Positions 56,325 through 64,000 of a stretch of DNA of 64,000 nt are shown here, in pieces. The translations under genes were made by a program, and so were the position numbers. The notes below the pieces were generated by a model. It saw only the letters and a program-made list of their open reading frames with translations, was not told where the DNA came from and did no database searches. Origin of the DNA: Luteitalea pratensis (GTDB taxonomy: Bacteria; Acidobacteriota; Vicinamibacteria; Vicinamibacterales; Vicinamibacteraceae); the NCBI RefSeq assembly GCF_001618865.1, contig NZ_CP015136.1, positions 7,041,001 to 7,105,000 of the forward strand. The letters run 5' to 3'. Within the stretch, counting starts at the first letter, position 1; each line of letters begins with the position of its first letter.

Positions 56325-56867
56325 GTGCGCGTCATTCCTGCCGCCGTGCTGTCAGCGGGCGTTCGCGTGGCTGAAGCCGTCGCGCCGCTCGCCCTCGACG
56401 AGGCCGAGTTCCGCGCATTCCATGCGCGGACGGCGCGGAGCCTTGCGGCCTACCTGCGTCGCAGCCTGCCGGCCGAGGACGTCGAGGACGCGGTGCAGGA
56501 GGCGTACCTCCGGTTGCTGCGGACGCCGCACGCGAGCCTGCCGATCGACGAACGGCGTGCCTATCTGTACCGGATCGCCGCCAACCTGGTGAACGACGCG
56601 TGGCGAGCCCGCAAGAAGGCACCAACGGCAGGTCTGGACCCCGACGCACTGCCGGGACGGTCGTCACACCCGGCCGCCGGCGTCGACATGACACGCGCGA
56701 TGGGCCGCCTGCGGGTCCAGGAACGAACGATGCTGTGGCTCGCGTACGTGGAGCAGGCAAGCCACCGCGAGATTGCCTCGGCCCTGTCGATCAAGGAAGG
56801 CAGCGTGCGCGTGCTGCTCTCCCGGGCGCGTCAGAAGCTGGCCGTTGCGCTCGGCATTCGCCGTTGA
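56325..56867 (+). CDS. ECF-type RNA polymerase sigma factor
   Basis: A 180-residue sigma-70 family protein starting at a GTG at 56325. Region 2 is visible at FRAFHARTARSLAAYLRRSL and AEDVEDAVQEAYLRLL, and region 4 at LWLAYVEQASHREIASALS followed by IKEGSVRVLLSRARQKL, with the helix-turn-helix. A short linker joins them, as in ECF factors. The next gene, 10 bp on, encodes a HxxxCxxC zinc-binding membrane protein, which fits a cognate anti-sigma. The promoter it recognises is not visible; autoregulation through a site upstream of 55823 or 56325 would be typical. Confidence 0.9.
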   Translation: MRVIPAAVLSAGVRVAEAVAPLALDEAEFRAFHARTARSLAAYLRRSLPAEDVEDAVQEAYLRLLRTPHASLPIDERRAYLYRIAANLVNDAWRARKKAPTAGLDPDALPGRSSHPAAGVDMTRAMGRLRVQERTMLWLAYVEQASHREIASALSIKEGSVRVLLSRARQKLAVALGIRR

Positions 56868-56877
56868 GGAGGAAGTG

Positions 56878-57360
56878 ATGACCGACGACCTGTGCCCACG
56901 CGAAGCCGAGGTGCTGAGAGCTGGCGAATCCGGCGAATGGACGCCGGAGCTGAAGGCCCATCTGGTGACCTGCGCCGCATGTCGTGAGGTCCAGGCCGTG
57001 ACGCAGGTCCTGCGAGCGGCCGTAGACGACGAGCCGGCTTCTGTCGGAGCGCCTGCCGAGGACATCTGGTGGCGCGCGCAGTGGCAGGCCCGGCAGGAGA
57101 TGAGGGCGAGTGCCATGCGCCCTCTGGACACCCTCGAGCGGGCCGAGCCCCTCGTGGCGCTGGTGGCCGCGGCAACGCTGCTGGTCCTCCGCGGGGATGC
57201 GATGGCTTCGAGGCTGGTGGCCTGGGCCACGAGCGATGCCGCCGGCCAGGCCATGCAGGCGCTGATGCCGCCGGCGCTGTTGCCCGTGCTGATGCTGGGC
57301 GCACTCCTTGGCGGCCTCGTGCTGCTCGTGGGACTCGGCGCCGTCGTGGCCAACGACTGA
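56878..57360 (+). CDS. zinc-finger anti-sigma-like membrane protein
   Basis: A 160-residue protein with GAGGAGG 7-13 bases before its ATG. The N-terminal 40 residues hold a ZAS-type motif (LKAHLVTCAACREV: H, C, C). The second half has hydrophobic segments (LVALVAAATLLVL; LLPVLMLGALLGGLVLLVGLG), so it anchors in the membrane. Together with the ECF factor just upstream it forms a sigma/anti-sigma pair. The signal sensed is unknown. The CocE hydrolase gene that follows starts 22 bp later and might be a target or simply cotranscribed. Confidence 0.85.
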   Translation: MTDDLCPREAEVLRAGESGEWTPELKAHLVTCAACREVQAVTQVLRAAVDDEPASVGAPAEDIWWRAQWQARQEMRASAMRPLDTLERAEPLVALVAAATLLVLRGDAMASRLVAWATSDAAGQAMQALMPPALLPVLMLGALLGGLVLLVGLGAVVAND

Positions 57361-57381
57361 GGCAGGCGGTACGATCGCGGG

Positions 57382-59238
57382 ATGCGCCGGTCCGTTCCGC
57401 ACGTCCTCCTGGCCTCGCTCGTTGCGACGCTCTGCTCGCTCACGCTGCTCGTGCAGGCCCAGGCGCCCGCGGTCGCCCCGTCCCGCACCGCCCGCGACAC
57501 GCACGTCAAGGCCGAGCACCTCGTCGCGATGCGCGACGGGACCAGGCTGCACACCGCCGTCTATGCACCTAAGACGTGTACACCTGGAGGCGCGCCGATC
57601 CTGCTGGAGCGGACACCGTACAGCGCGAGTCCCTACGGACCCGACACCTACCGCCAGATGGTCGGACCGTCACGCGCGTTCGCCGACGAACCGTGGATCG
57701 TGGCCTATCAGGACGTTCGCGGGCGGTACATGTCGGAAGGCGAATGGGAGGAGGTCCGTCCGTACAAGCCAGGCAAGCGCGGAACGGAATGGGACGAATC
57801 CTCTGACGCCTACGACACCATCGACTGGCTGGTGAAGAACGTGCCGTGCAACAACGGAAACGTCGGGATGTGGGGCATCTCGTATCCCGGTTTCTACGTG
57901 CTCGCGGCGCTGATCGACGCGCATCCAGCGCTCAAGGCAGTCTCCCCACAAGCGCCGGTCACCGACTACTACCTGAACGACGACTCGTACCACAACGGCG
58001 CTTTCCTGCTGGCGCACAACTTCTCGTTCTACGTGGACTTCCCGCCGCGCGGCCGGCAGCCGCGGCGTCCGCAGCGCGACACCGAGTTCAACTACGGCAC
58101 GAGGGACGGCTACCGCTTCTACCTGGACGGCGGATCGCTGATGGAAATGAGCCGGAAGTACGGGCTGGACAAGAACCCGTACTGGATGATGAACCACGAC
58201 CACACGGCGTACGACGACTTCTGGAAGGCCCGTTCGATCTGGCGGCACTTCAAGAACGTGACCCCGGCAGTGCTGGTTGTCGGCGGCTGGTACGACGCAG
58301 AGGACCTGAACGGCGCGCTCCGCACGTTCCGCGTGCTGCGCGAGCAGAGCCCGAACACCGAGAGTCATCTCGCGATGGGGCCGTGGACGCACGGCGGGTG
58401 GGCTCGCAGCGACGGCGCAAGGACGGGCGCGATGGAGTTCGGGCAACCGACGTCCCTGCACTACCGGACCGAAATAGAACAGCGCTTCTTCGCTCGCCTG
58501 CTCCATGGTGGGGCGGCGCCTTCTGTCCCCGGCGTGTCCATCTTCGAAACAGGAACGAACCGCTGGCTCACCGCCGACACGTGGCCGCCGAAGGCCGTGC
58601 CACGTGCTTACTATTTTGGCGGCGAGGGCACGCTGTCGGCGACTGCGCCCACCGCGCAGGAGGCGCTCGACGAGTACGTGAGTGACCCGGCCAACCCGGT
58701 CCCACTTGTCGGCGTCGAGGCCATCGGCATGCCGCGCGACTACATGGCATCGGACCAGTCGTTCGCCGCGCGGCGCCCGGACGTGCGCGTGTACCGCGGT
58801 CCCGAGCTCACCGAGGACGTCACCGTGCGTGGTTCCATCGGCGTCGACCTGCACGTGTCGACGACCGGGACCGATTCGGACTTCATCGTGAAGGTGCTGG
58901 ATGAAGTCACCGAAGGCGGCCAGGCCGGCAAGCAGATTCTCGTGCGCGGCGAGCCTTTCCGCGGCAAGTACCGGAAGTCGTTCGAGAAGCCGGTGCCCTT
59001 CACGCCAGGCGAGCCGGACGAGATCCGCTTCGAACTCGCGGACGTGGCCCACACCTTTCGCAAGGGCCACCGCATCGTGGTGCACGTCCAGAGCACGTGG
59101 CTGCCGTTGGTCGACCGCAATCCACAGACGTTCACCGACATCCCGAACGCGAAGCCCTCGGACTTCGTCAAGGCCACGCAGCGCGTATACCGGAGTGCCG
59201 CGCGGCCTTCACACATCACGCTCCCGTGGGTGAGGTAG
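57382..59238 (+). CDS. CocE/NonD-family serine hydrolase (X-Pro dipeptidyl peptidase-like), secreted
   Basis: A 618-residue protein with signal peptide (VLLASLVATLCSLTLLVQA, before QAPA). The hydrolase domain has VYAPKT..GGAPILLERTPY, DVRGRYMSEGEW, and the nucleophile elbow MWGISYPGFY. The acid region is GGWYDAEDLNGAL and the histidine is in GPWTHGGWAR. The C-terminal jelly-roll (from about 400) has VTVRGSIGVDLHVSTTGTDS and KGHRIVVHVQSTWLPL, typical of cocaine esterase/glutaryl-7-ACA acylase relatives. It would cleave acyl esters, amides or X-Pro peptides outside the cytoplasm. The stop TAG is within the GTAG foot of a REP. Confidence 0.93.
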   Translation: MRRSVPHVLLASLVATLCSLTLLVQAQAPAVAPSRTARDTHVKAEHLVAMRDGTRLHTAVYAPKTCTPGGAPILLERTPYSASPYGPDTYRQMVGPSRAFADEPWIVAYQDVRGRYMSEGEWEEVRPYKPGKRGTEWDESSDAYDTIDWLVKNVPCNNGNVGMWGISYPGFYVLAALIDAHPALKAVSPQAPVTDYYLNDDSYHNGAFLLAHNFSFYVDFPPRGRQPRRPQRDTEFNYGTRDGYRFYLDGGSLMEMSRKYGLDKNPYWMMNHDHTAYDDFWKARSIWRHFKNVTPAVLVVGGWYDAEDLNGALRTFRVLREQSPNTESHLAMGPWTHGGWARSDGARTGAMEFGQPTSLHYRTEIEQRFFARLLHGGAAPSVPGVSIFETGTNRWLTADTWPPKAVPRAYYFGGEGTLSATAPTAQEALDEYVSDPANPVPLVGVEAIGMPRDYMASDQSFAARRPDVRVYRGPELTEDVTVRGSIGVDLHVSTTGTDSDFIVKVLDEVTEGGQAGKQILVRGEPFRGKYRKSFEKPVPFTPGEPDEIRFELADVAHTFRKGHRIVVHVQSTWLPLVDRNPQTFTDIPNAKPSDFVKATQRVYRSAARPSHITLPWVR

Positions 59239-59259
59239 GGACCGCTCTCCGAGCGGTCC
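59235..59259 (+). repeat. REP hairpin whose GTAG contains the cocE stop codon
   Basis: GTAG (59235-59238), then GGACCGCTC, loop TCC, GAGCGGTCC, 9 bp perfect. The TAG of the foot is the stop codon of the preceding gene. A degenerate repeat of the right arm (GAGCGGTCCATC) follows near 59278. Confidence 0.86.
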
Positions 59260-59355
59260 ATCTCCTGTGCTCTCTTCGAGCGGTCCATCGCCACTCCATC
59301 GCAGTTCACAAGAGGCAAGACGCAGCGAAGGCGATGGACGCCTCGGAGGGACGAT

Positions 59356-59380
59356 GGACGCCTCGGAGAGGCGTCCCTAC
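59356..59380 (-). repeat. REP hairpin with GTAG foot, plus duplicated left arm
   Basis: GGACGCCTC, loop GGA, GAGGCGTCC, then CTAC. The left arm with flank (CGATGGACGCCTCGGAG) is duplicated immediately upstream, near 59333-59349. Confidence 0.84.
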
Positions 59381-59406
59381 CACTATTCGACGTGTCGCGT
59401 GTGACG

Positions 59407-60780
59407 TCAGCGCGCGACCCGCGACAACTCGTCGTACAGGTACGCGGCGGCGAGCACGCCGTTGTGGAAGTTGCCAAGATCCAGCCACTCGTTGGGCGCG
59501 TGCGCGTTCTCGCCAGGCAGGCCGATGCCGAAAAGCACGCTCGGCAGGCCGAGCACCTCCTGGAACGTGGACACGACGGGGATCGATCCTCCCTCGCGCA
59601 CGAACACCGGCTTGCGTCCGAAGCCCTTCTCGATCGCCCGGCCCGCCGCCTGCACCCAGTCGTTGTCGAACCCCGTCGTCCATGGCTTGCCGCCGTGCAT
59701 GTGGGTGACGGTCACTTCCACCGACTTGGGCGCGAGCTTCTTCATGTAGTCCTCGAAGAGCTTGCCGATCGTCTGCGGATCCTGGTTCGGCACGAGGCGC
59801 ATGCTGACCTTGGCCATGGCCCTGGCCGGAATCACGGTCTTCGCGCCCTCGCCGGTGAAGCCGGCCAGCAGGCCGTTGATCTCGAACGTCGGACGCGCCC
59901 ATTTGCGCTCGAGCGTCGAGTAGCCGCTTTCGCCGAAGGGCTTTGGCAGCCCGATCTCGCGGGCCCACCGCTTCTCGTTGAACGGCAACCGCGAGAACTC
60001 CTTCTTCTCCGCTTCGGTGACGTCCACGACCGCGTCGTAGAAACCGGGGATCTTGATGCGCCCGCCCTTGTCCTTCATCTGCGCCAGCATCTGCGTCAGC
60101 ACGATCGCGGGGTTGGCCACGGCGCCGCCATACGAGCCGGAGTGCAGGTCGGTGCTGCTGCCGCGCACGTCGACCTGGAAGTAGGCGAGGCCGCGCAGCC
60201 CGTAGCAGATCGACGGCACGTCACGATCGAACATCGGCGAGTCCGAGATCACGACGACGTCGGCCTTCAGGAGATCCTTGTTGGCAGCGATGAAGTTGTC
60301 CAGATTCACGCTGCCGACTTCCTCCTCGCCCTCGAGCATCACCTTGACGTTGATCGGCAACGCCCCGGCTTGTGCCAGCGTCGCCTCGATGGCCTTGAGG
60401 TGCATGAAGATCTGTCCCTTGTCGTCGGCCGAGCCGCGCGCGTAAATCGCGCCCTCGCGGACAGTGGCCTCGAACGGCGGCGTCTCCCACAGGTCCAGCG
60501 GGTCGACCGGCTGCACGTCGTAATGCCCGTAGAACAGCATTGTCGGCGCGCCTGGAGCGCCGAGCCACTCGCCGTATACGATCGGATGACCGGGCGTCTC
60601 GTGCAGCGCGACGTTGTTCAGGCCGATGCGCTGCAATTCGGCGACGCACCACTCGCCGCAGCGACGCACGTCGGGCGCGTGGTCGGGCAGCGCGCTGATG
60701 CTGGGGATCGCAAGGAACCCCTTCAGTTGCTGGATGTAGTCGTCGCGGTGCGTCTGGATGTGGTCGAGGATCTTGTTCAT
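59407..60780 (-). CDS. M20-family dipeptidase
   Basis: A 457-residue zinc metallopeptidase of the CNDP/PepV-like M20 group, cytoplasmic with no signal peptide. Metal-site motifs are intact: MLFYGHYDVQPVDP, YARGSADDKGQ, MLEGEEEVGS and the dimerisation domain from about 200 to 320 (GLRGLAYFQVDVRGSSTDLH). C-terminal ligand region: LPGENAHAPNEWLDLGNF. It should cleave dipeptides or acyl-amino acids. It is flanked by the rhodanese gene upstream, separated by a 58-bp heptamer-only spacer, so the two may be cotranscribed. Confidence 0.94.
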   Translation of the reverse strand: MNKILDHIQTHRDDYIQQLKGFLAIPSISALPDHAPDVRRCGEWCVAELQRIGLNNVALHETPGHPIVYGEWLGAPGAPTMLFYGHYDVQPVDPLDLWETPPFEATVREGAIYARGSADDKGQIFMHLKAIEATLAQAGALPINVKVMLEGEEEVGSVNLDNFIAANKDLLKADVVVISDSPMFDRDVPSICYGLRGLAYFQVDVRGSSTDLHSGSYGGAVANPAIVLTQMLAQMKDKGGRIKIPGFYDAVVDVTEAEKKEFSRLPFNEKRWAREIGLPKPFGESGYSTLERKWARPTFEINGLLAGFTGEGAKTVIPARAMAKVSMRLVPNQDPQTIGKLFEDYMKKLAPKSVEVTVTHMHGGKPWTTGFDNDWVQAAGRAIEKGFGRKPVFVREGGSIPVVSTFQEVLGLPSVLFGIGLPGENAHAPNEWLDLGNFHNGVLAAAYLYDELSRVAR

Positions 60781-60784
60781 TGAT

Positions 60785-60855
60785 CGGCCTTCGTCATTCG
60801 GCCATCGGCCTTCGGGCCCTGGCGTTGAGCGTCAAGCGTTAGGCGTTAGGCATTA
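60785..60855. repeat. heptamer array covering the M20-rhodanese spacer
   Basis: Units CGGCCTT, CGTCATT, CGGCCAT, CGGCCTT, then (after one extra base) GGCGTTG, AGCGTCA, AGCGTTA, GGCGTTA, GGCATTA. It fills the complete spacer and encodes the last residues and TAA stop of the rhodanese gene (LMPNA, stop at 60841-60839). Confidence 0.88.
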
Positions 60856-61681
60856 GCGTTATTGGCAGCTCGAGCCGATCGCCCCATTCCTTCCACGAGC
60901 CGACGTAGTTGCGCACGCGCGGGTAGCCGAGCAGGCGCAGCGCCAGGTAGCCATGTGCAGCGCGGTAGCCGCCCTGGCAATAGGTCAGCACTTCCTTGTC
61001 CGGCGTCACGCCGGCGGCCGTGTACATCTCGCGCAGTTGGTCGGCGCGCTTGAACGACCCGTCGGGGCGCAGGTTCGTCGTCCACTCGACATGGACCGCA
61101 CCAGGAATGCAGCCGCCGCGGGCAGCACGCACGGTGGTGCCGCGGTACTCACCGTCGGAGCGCGTATCGAGGATGACGGCATCACTCTTGTCGAGCCGAT
61201 CCAGGACATCCCGGTAGGTGCCAAGGCGATCCTCGGTCGCAGCGCCCGTCCACGACGTGGACGTGGGCACAACCGGGTCGGTGCTGATCGGGTGGCCTTC
61301 GGCCTGCCACGCGCCGAAGCCGCCGTCCAGCAGGCGCGTGTGCTCATGGCCGAAGTACTCGAGCGCCCAGAACGCGCGTGCGGCTCGCATGCCCGACTTC
61401 TCGTCGTAGACCACGACGTGTCGCGATGCGTCCACGCCACGCGAAGCCAGCAGGTGCTCCAGAATCCACAGGAAGGCCCGCAACGGCGCCGGATCGGTAT
61501 CGATCAGGCTGATGCCGAACAGGTCGAGATGCACCGCGCCCGGCAGGTGTCCGGCCGCGTATTCCTCGGCCGGCCTGAGGTCGAGCAGCAGCGGCGTGTC
61601 GGCGCTCGCGAGCGCATTCGCGAGTTCGGACGGGGTCGCGAGCAACTGGGGATTGGCATAGCCCTCGGGGTCGTTTGCCAT
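60839..61681 (-). CDS. thiosulfate/3-mercaptopyruvate sulfurtransferase (two rhodanese domains)
   Basis: A 280-residue tandem-rhodanese protein. The first, inactive domain (about 10-130) has LLLDLRPAEEYAAGHLPGAV. The second (about 150-275) carries the catalytic C235 in TYCQGGYRAA, plus AVILDTRSDGEYRG. CQGGYR is closer to thiosulfate sulfurtransferases (CRxGxR) than to mercaptopyruvate enzymes (CGSGVTA). Transfers sulfane sulfur to cyanide or a thiol acceptor. Start may be the ATG at 61681 or 61690. The final residues come from a heptamer array, suggesting a slightly extended C-terminus. Confidence 0.92.
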   Translation of the reverse strand: MANDPEGYANPQLLATPSELANALASADTPLLLDLRPAEEYAAGHLPGAVHLDLFGISLIDTDPAPLRAFLWILEHLLASRGVDASRHVVVYDEKSGMRAARAFWALEYFGHEHTRLLDGGFGAWQAEGHPISTDPVVPTSTSWTGAATEDRLGTYRDVLDRLDKSDAVILDTRSDGEYRGTTVRAARGGCIPGAVHVEWTTNLRPDGSFKRADQLREMYTAAGVTPDKEVLTYCQGGYRAAHGYLALRLLGYPRVRNYVGSWKEWGDRLELPITLMPNA

Positions 61682-61784
61682 GGCCGCCATTGTACGGGGC
61701 TGCCGGGGTGCCGGGGCCAATTGGCTTGAGGCGGGAGAAGGCCGGGCGTAGGATGCACGTGGCGGCCCTTTCCGCCAGGTGCCC

Positions 61785-62210
61785 ATGACTGAACGCCTAC
61801 GGACGCAGGACGATGTGCCTGTCGGCCGTCTGCGAGGCTTTCGACCGCGTGTCCGGTCGATCGATTCGCATGCGGACCCGTCGTCTCCACTGAACCTCGA
61901 CAAGCTGATCCACGAGCGACTGCGTCTCGCGATCGTCAGCTCTCTGGCCGTGCAGGACAAGCTGTCGTTCAACGACCTGAAGACATTGCTGCGCACGACC
62001 GACGGCAACCTGAGCGTGCACGCGCGCAAGCTGGAGGATGCGGGCTACATCAGCTGTACCAAGACGTTCGAAGGTCGCCTCCCTCGCAGCGAGTACTCGC
62101 TCACACGCGCCGGTCGCGTCGCCCTCGATCGCTACCTTGGCCACATGGAGGCGTTGATCACAGTCACGCGCGCCGGCAGTGCCAAGCACATCGAGGAAGC
62201 GACGACGTGA
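61785..62210 (+). CDS. winged-helix transcriptional regulator (HTH_34/MarR-ArsR-like)
   Basis: A 141-residue DNA-binding protein. After a 35-residue basic leader, a winged helix runs from LDKLIHERLRLAIVSSLAVQ through KLSFNDLKTLLRTTDGNLSV, HARKLEDAGYISCTK, to FEGRLPRSEYSLTRAGRVAL. The recognition helix lies in TDGNLSVHARKLEDAGYI. This is the HTH_34 pattern of small regulators often acting on adjacent genes. It starts at ATG 61785 (AGGT 4-7 bases upstream); GTG 61779 is possible. It is divergent from the rhodanese gene, whose start is 103 bp away, so that gene is a candidate target. Confidence 0.87.
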   Translation: MTERLRTQDDVPVGRLRGFRPRVRSIDSHADPSSPLNLDKLIHERLRLAIVSSLAVQDKLSFNDLKTLLRTTDGNLSVHARKLEDAGYISCTKTFEGRLPRSEYSLTRAGRVALDRYLGHMEALITVTRAGSAKHIEEATT

Positions 62211-62256
62211 TGCCTGATGCCTGATGCCTCATGCCTCATGCCTCATGCCTGATGCA
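62208..62256 (+). repeat. heptamer array TGATGCC starting at a stop codon
   Basis: Units TGATGCC three times, TCATGCC three times, TGATGCA. The first TGA is the stop of the regulator gene. A related GCATCGCG run continues to 62290, where the stop of the converging FAH-type gene lies. Confidence 0.92.
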
Positions 62257-62289
62257 ATGCGCAGCATTCGGCATCGCGGCATCGCGGCA

Positions 62290-63117
62290 TTACCCAACCG
62301 TGTTGGTTAGCGTGCCAATGCCATCGATGGCGATCGCCACCTCGTCTCCGCTTGCGAGCGTGAAGGCGTCTGGCGGCACGATCCCGGTTCCCGTGAAGAG
62401 ATAGCAGCCGACGGGAAAGGTGGACTCGCGACACAGCCAGTCGGCGAGCTCGTCGAAGCCTCGCTTGATCTGGCCGGTGGTCGTCTCCCCCTCGAATGCG
62501 AGCTGGCCACCACGCATGATGCTCAGGCGAATCGCCGTCGTCGCCGGCAGGGCATCCTCCGTGAAGAGCACGGCCGGCCCGATCGAGCAACTGCCGTCGT
62601 AGACCTTTGCCTGCGGCAGGTACAGCGGGTTCTCGCCCTCGATGTCGCGCGCGCTCATGTCGTTGCCGATCGTGTATCCGACCACGGCACCGGCCGCATT
62701 GATCACCAGTACCAGTTCCGGTTCGGGGACCGACCAGTGCGAGTCCCGACGTACGCGCACGACTCCGCCCGGCGCCACGACGCGTGGTGCGGTGGACTTG
62801 AAGAACAGCTCGGGGCGATCGGCCTCGTACACGCGGTCGTAGAACGTCGAGCCTCCGCTCTCCCGCGCTTCGTCCATCCGCGCATCCCGGCTGCGGTAGT
62901 ACGTCACGCCGGCGGCCCACACGTCCTGCGATCCGATGGGCGCCAGCAGCACCTGCGGTATGGCGCCGTCCACCTCCTGCGCCGTGCCGGCATGCGCCGA
63001 CAGTCGCGCGAGCGGCGCCCGATCCTGCAGGAGTTCGTCCCACGTGAGGTCGGCGAGGCGCAGCGAACGGCCTCCCGTGACGAGGACGAGACCAATGTCG
63101 GTGCAATAGAGCAGCAT
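62290..63117 (-). CDS. fumarylacetoacetate hydrolase family protein
   Basis: A 275-residue FAH-superfamily enzyme. The metal-binding pattern is clear: [20 protein letters not shown] (E-x-E), [16 protein letters not shown] (D) and [15 protein letters not shown] with K. Family members include acylpyruvases, 2-keto-3-deoxy-acid dehydratases and hydratases; the exact reaction is not fixed. The N-terminal 80 residues are a less conserved domain. The start overlaps the MBL-fold gene in TGATG (63119-63115), so the two are translationally coupled, and both could act in aromatic or sugar-acid breakdown. Confidence 0.9.
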   Translation of the reverse strand: MLLYCTDIGLVLVTGGRSLRLADLTWDELLQDRAPLARLSAHAGTAQEVDGAIPQVLLAPIGSQDVWAAGVTYYRSRDARMDEARESGGSTFYDRVYEADRPELFFKSTAPRVVAPGGVVRVRRDSHWSVPEPELVLVINAAGAVVGYTIGNDMSARDIEGENPLYLPQAKVYDGSCSIGPAVLFTEDALPATTAIRLSIMRGGQLAFEGETTTGQIKRGFDELADWLCRESTFPVGCYLFTGTGIVPPDAFTLASGDEVAIAIDGIGTLTNTVG

Positions 63118-63917
63118 CAGGTACTCCGGAGGCGCCAGGCCTCGCCCGCGGACTCGACGCGACCATCCTCGGCGAGCTTGCGGAGGTGCGCGATCACGTT
63201 CTGCCGCGCGGCGGGCTTCAGCGCGTCGGCGGTGGCAGCATACAGCCGGTCGACGATGGCGTCGGCGGTGTCGATGCCGGCGGCCAGGCATTCGAGCACC
63301 TGTTGCTCCCGCGCCAGGCGGTGGGACAGGTAACCGCGGAGCAGAGAGGCCGGCTGCAGAATCGGATCGCCGTGGCTCGGGAGGATCACCCGCGGCTGCA
63401 GTTCGAGCACCGCCCGCAACGACTGCAGGTACTCTCGCAGGCTCCCGCCGTAGTCGGCTGGAATGGCAACCGTGGATCCGTTGATCGCCAGGTCGCCTCC
63501 GATCAACGTGCCGCCGTGCACGTCGAACAGGCACGAGTGGTCCGGCGCATGCCCCGGCGTGTGGAGCACCCACAACTCGCTATCGCCGGCAGCGAGCATC
63601 GGCTCCTTCTCGATCACCTGCCAGTCGATGCCGTCCTCTTGCGGCAGCGGCGCACGCTTGCGGAACACGGTGGCCGGCCACCGCGCATGCACGGCGACCG
63701 CACCGTCGATGTGGTCGGGATGGGCATGCGTCACGATGACCTGCGCAAGGGGGCCGTCACCCGCCGCATTCAGCGCAGCCTCGAGTTCGTCAAGGAACGC
63801 TGCGTCGGACGTCGGCGCGTCCACCAGCGTCGGCACCTCGCCGTGCAGCAGGTAGGCATGCACCGAGCCACGCGAGTACGCCGAGTCGTGCGCGGCCGTC
63901 AGGCGCGTGTATCGCAT
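63117..63917 (-). CDS. MBL-fold metallo-hydrolase (LACTB2-like)
   Basis: A 266-residue metallo-beta-lactamase-fold enzyme from the ATG at 63917 (GTG at 63929 is possible). Zinc motif [10 protein letters not shown] gives H64, H66, D68 and H69; further ligands are in [14 protein letters not shown] and GGDLAING, and [10 protein letters not shown] supplies the last histidine. A C-terminal helical winged domain (about 200-266) is as in LACTB2 and glyoxalase II-like proteins. Substrate may be a thioester, or RNA as in human LACTB2. It is the first gene of the pair with the FAH-family protein. Confidence 0.9.
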   Translation of the reverse strand: MRYTRLTAAHDSAYSRGSVHAYLLHGEVPTLVDAPTSDAAFLDELEAALNAAGDGPLAQVIVTHAHPDHIDGAVAVHARWPATVFRKRAPLPQEDGIDWQVIEKEPMLAAGDSELWVLHTPGHAPDHSCLFDVHGGTLIGGDLAINGSTVAIPADYGGSLREYLQSLRAVLELQPRVILPSHGDPILQPASLLRGYLSHRLAREQQVLECLAAGIDTADAIVDRLYAATADALKPAARQNVIAHLRKLAEDGRVESAGEAWRLRST

Positions 63918-64000
63918 GGGGAACAGCACAATTTCAGAATTGCAGGAATTTCACAATCTCCGCGCCACCGCCAACCGTCGCTTGCTGCGGTGATGGTGAA

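Noticed and set aside
63930-64000. Start of another gene at the right edge
   Set aside because: The last 70 bp are A/T-richer and show no convincing start or domain; probably the promoter region of the MBL-fold gene.

Overview
The window is GC-rich (roughly two-thirds G+C by eye) bacterial chromosome with ordinary housekeeping synteny and no phage, plasmid or insertion-sequence genes. Large Oar-like TonB receptors with a carboxypeptidase-regulatory N-terminus, TPR plus beta-propeller proteins, the futalosine menaquinone route, the XrtA-type FemAB protein and many secreted alpha/beta hydrolases suggest an Acidobacteriota genome, most likely class Vicinamibacteria (Luteitalea/Vicinamibacter-like). 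This is inferred from gene content; no marker gene settles it.

Layout. 1-1608: end of hemB and all of hemL (tetrapyrrole synthesis). 1622-4596: a histone-deacetylase-like enzyme converging on a lysine-rich small protein, then a TPR protein and a membrane protein. 5051-9901, minus strand: MscS-type channel with cyclic-nucleotide domain, M48 protease, CHASE2 adenylate/guanylate cyclase, tRNA-Glu(CTC). 10194-14565, plus strand: M23 peptidase, heme O synthase plus DUF420 protein, SDR, Hcp-like protein. 14659-16896: double alpha/beta hydrolase (minus) and a glyoxalase-fold protein (plus). 17131-27024: two tandem copies of a three-gene module (sensor kinase, OmpR regulator, TPR/beta-propeller protein). 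Copy 1 is intact; copy 2 has three frameshifts in the kinase and an in-frame stop in the propeller gene. 27349-29811: beta-lactamase-fold/NamZ fusion. 29961-38387: fadN-like, hydrolase, thiolase, mqnB, mqnD, acyl-CoA dehydrogenase and a DUF1684 lipoprotein. 38500-43814: HAD phosphatase, SirB1-like protein, TonB receptor, metallothionein. 43862-46830, minus: cupredoxin, porin, and a sensor without ATPase domain. 47004-51248: SpoU methyltransferase, phosphotriesterase-like protein, hydrolase, PhoPQ-related protein. 51263-57360: PDZ/GAF/SpoIIE phosphatase, FemAB protein, membrane protein, ECF sigma factor with anti-sigma. 57382-64000: CocE hydrolase, M20 peptidase, rhodanese, winged-helix regulator, FAH-family protein and MBL-fold protein.

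The most unusual feature is the noncoding DNA. Nearly every spacer over about 30 bp holds one of two repeat kinds. (1) Short tandem arrays of very different sequence but almost always the same 7-bp period, often starting exactly at a stop codon. (2) About twenty dispersed hairpins of 22-27 bp with a 5'-GTAG (sometimes GCAG) foot, 9-10 bp stems whose two sides change together, and 2-3 nt loops. This is the architecture of REP elements moved by RAYT transposases, although no RAYT gene is present here. Several REPs lie inside reading frames (fadN, mqnD twice, SpoU methyltransferase, DUF1684 lipoprotein, double hydrolase). A third family, about 100 bp and modular, has two near-complete copies at 4931-5027 and 54273-54369. 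The duplicated kinase/regulator/propeller module and the cupredoxin-porin-sensor operon are the best candidates for little-described protein systems.
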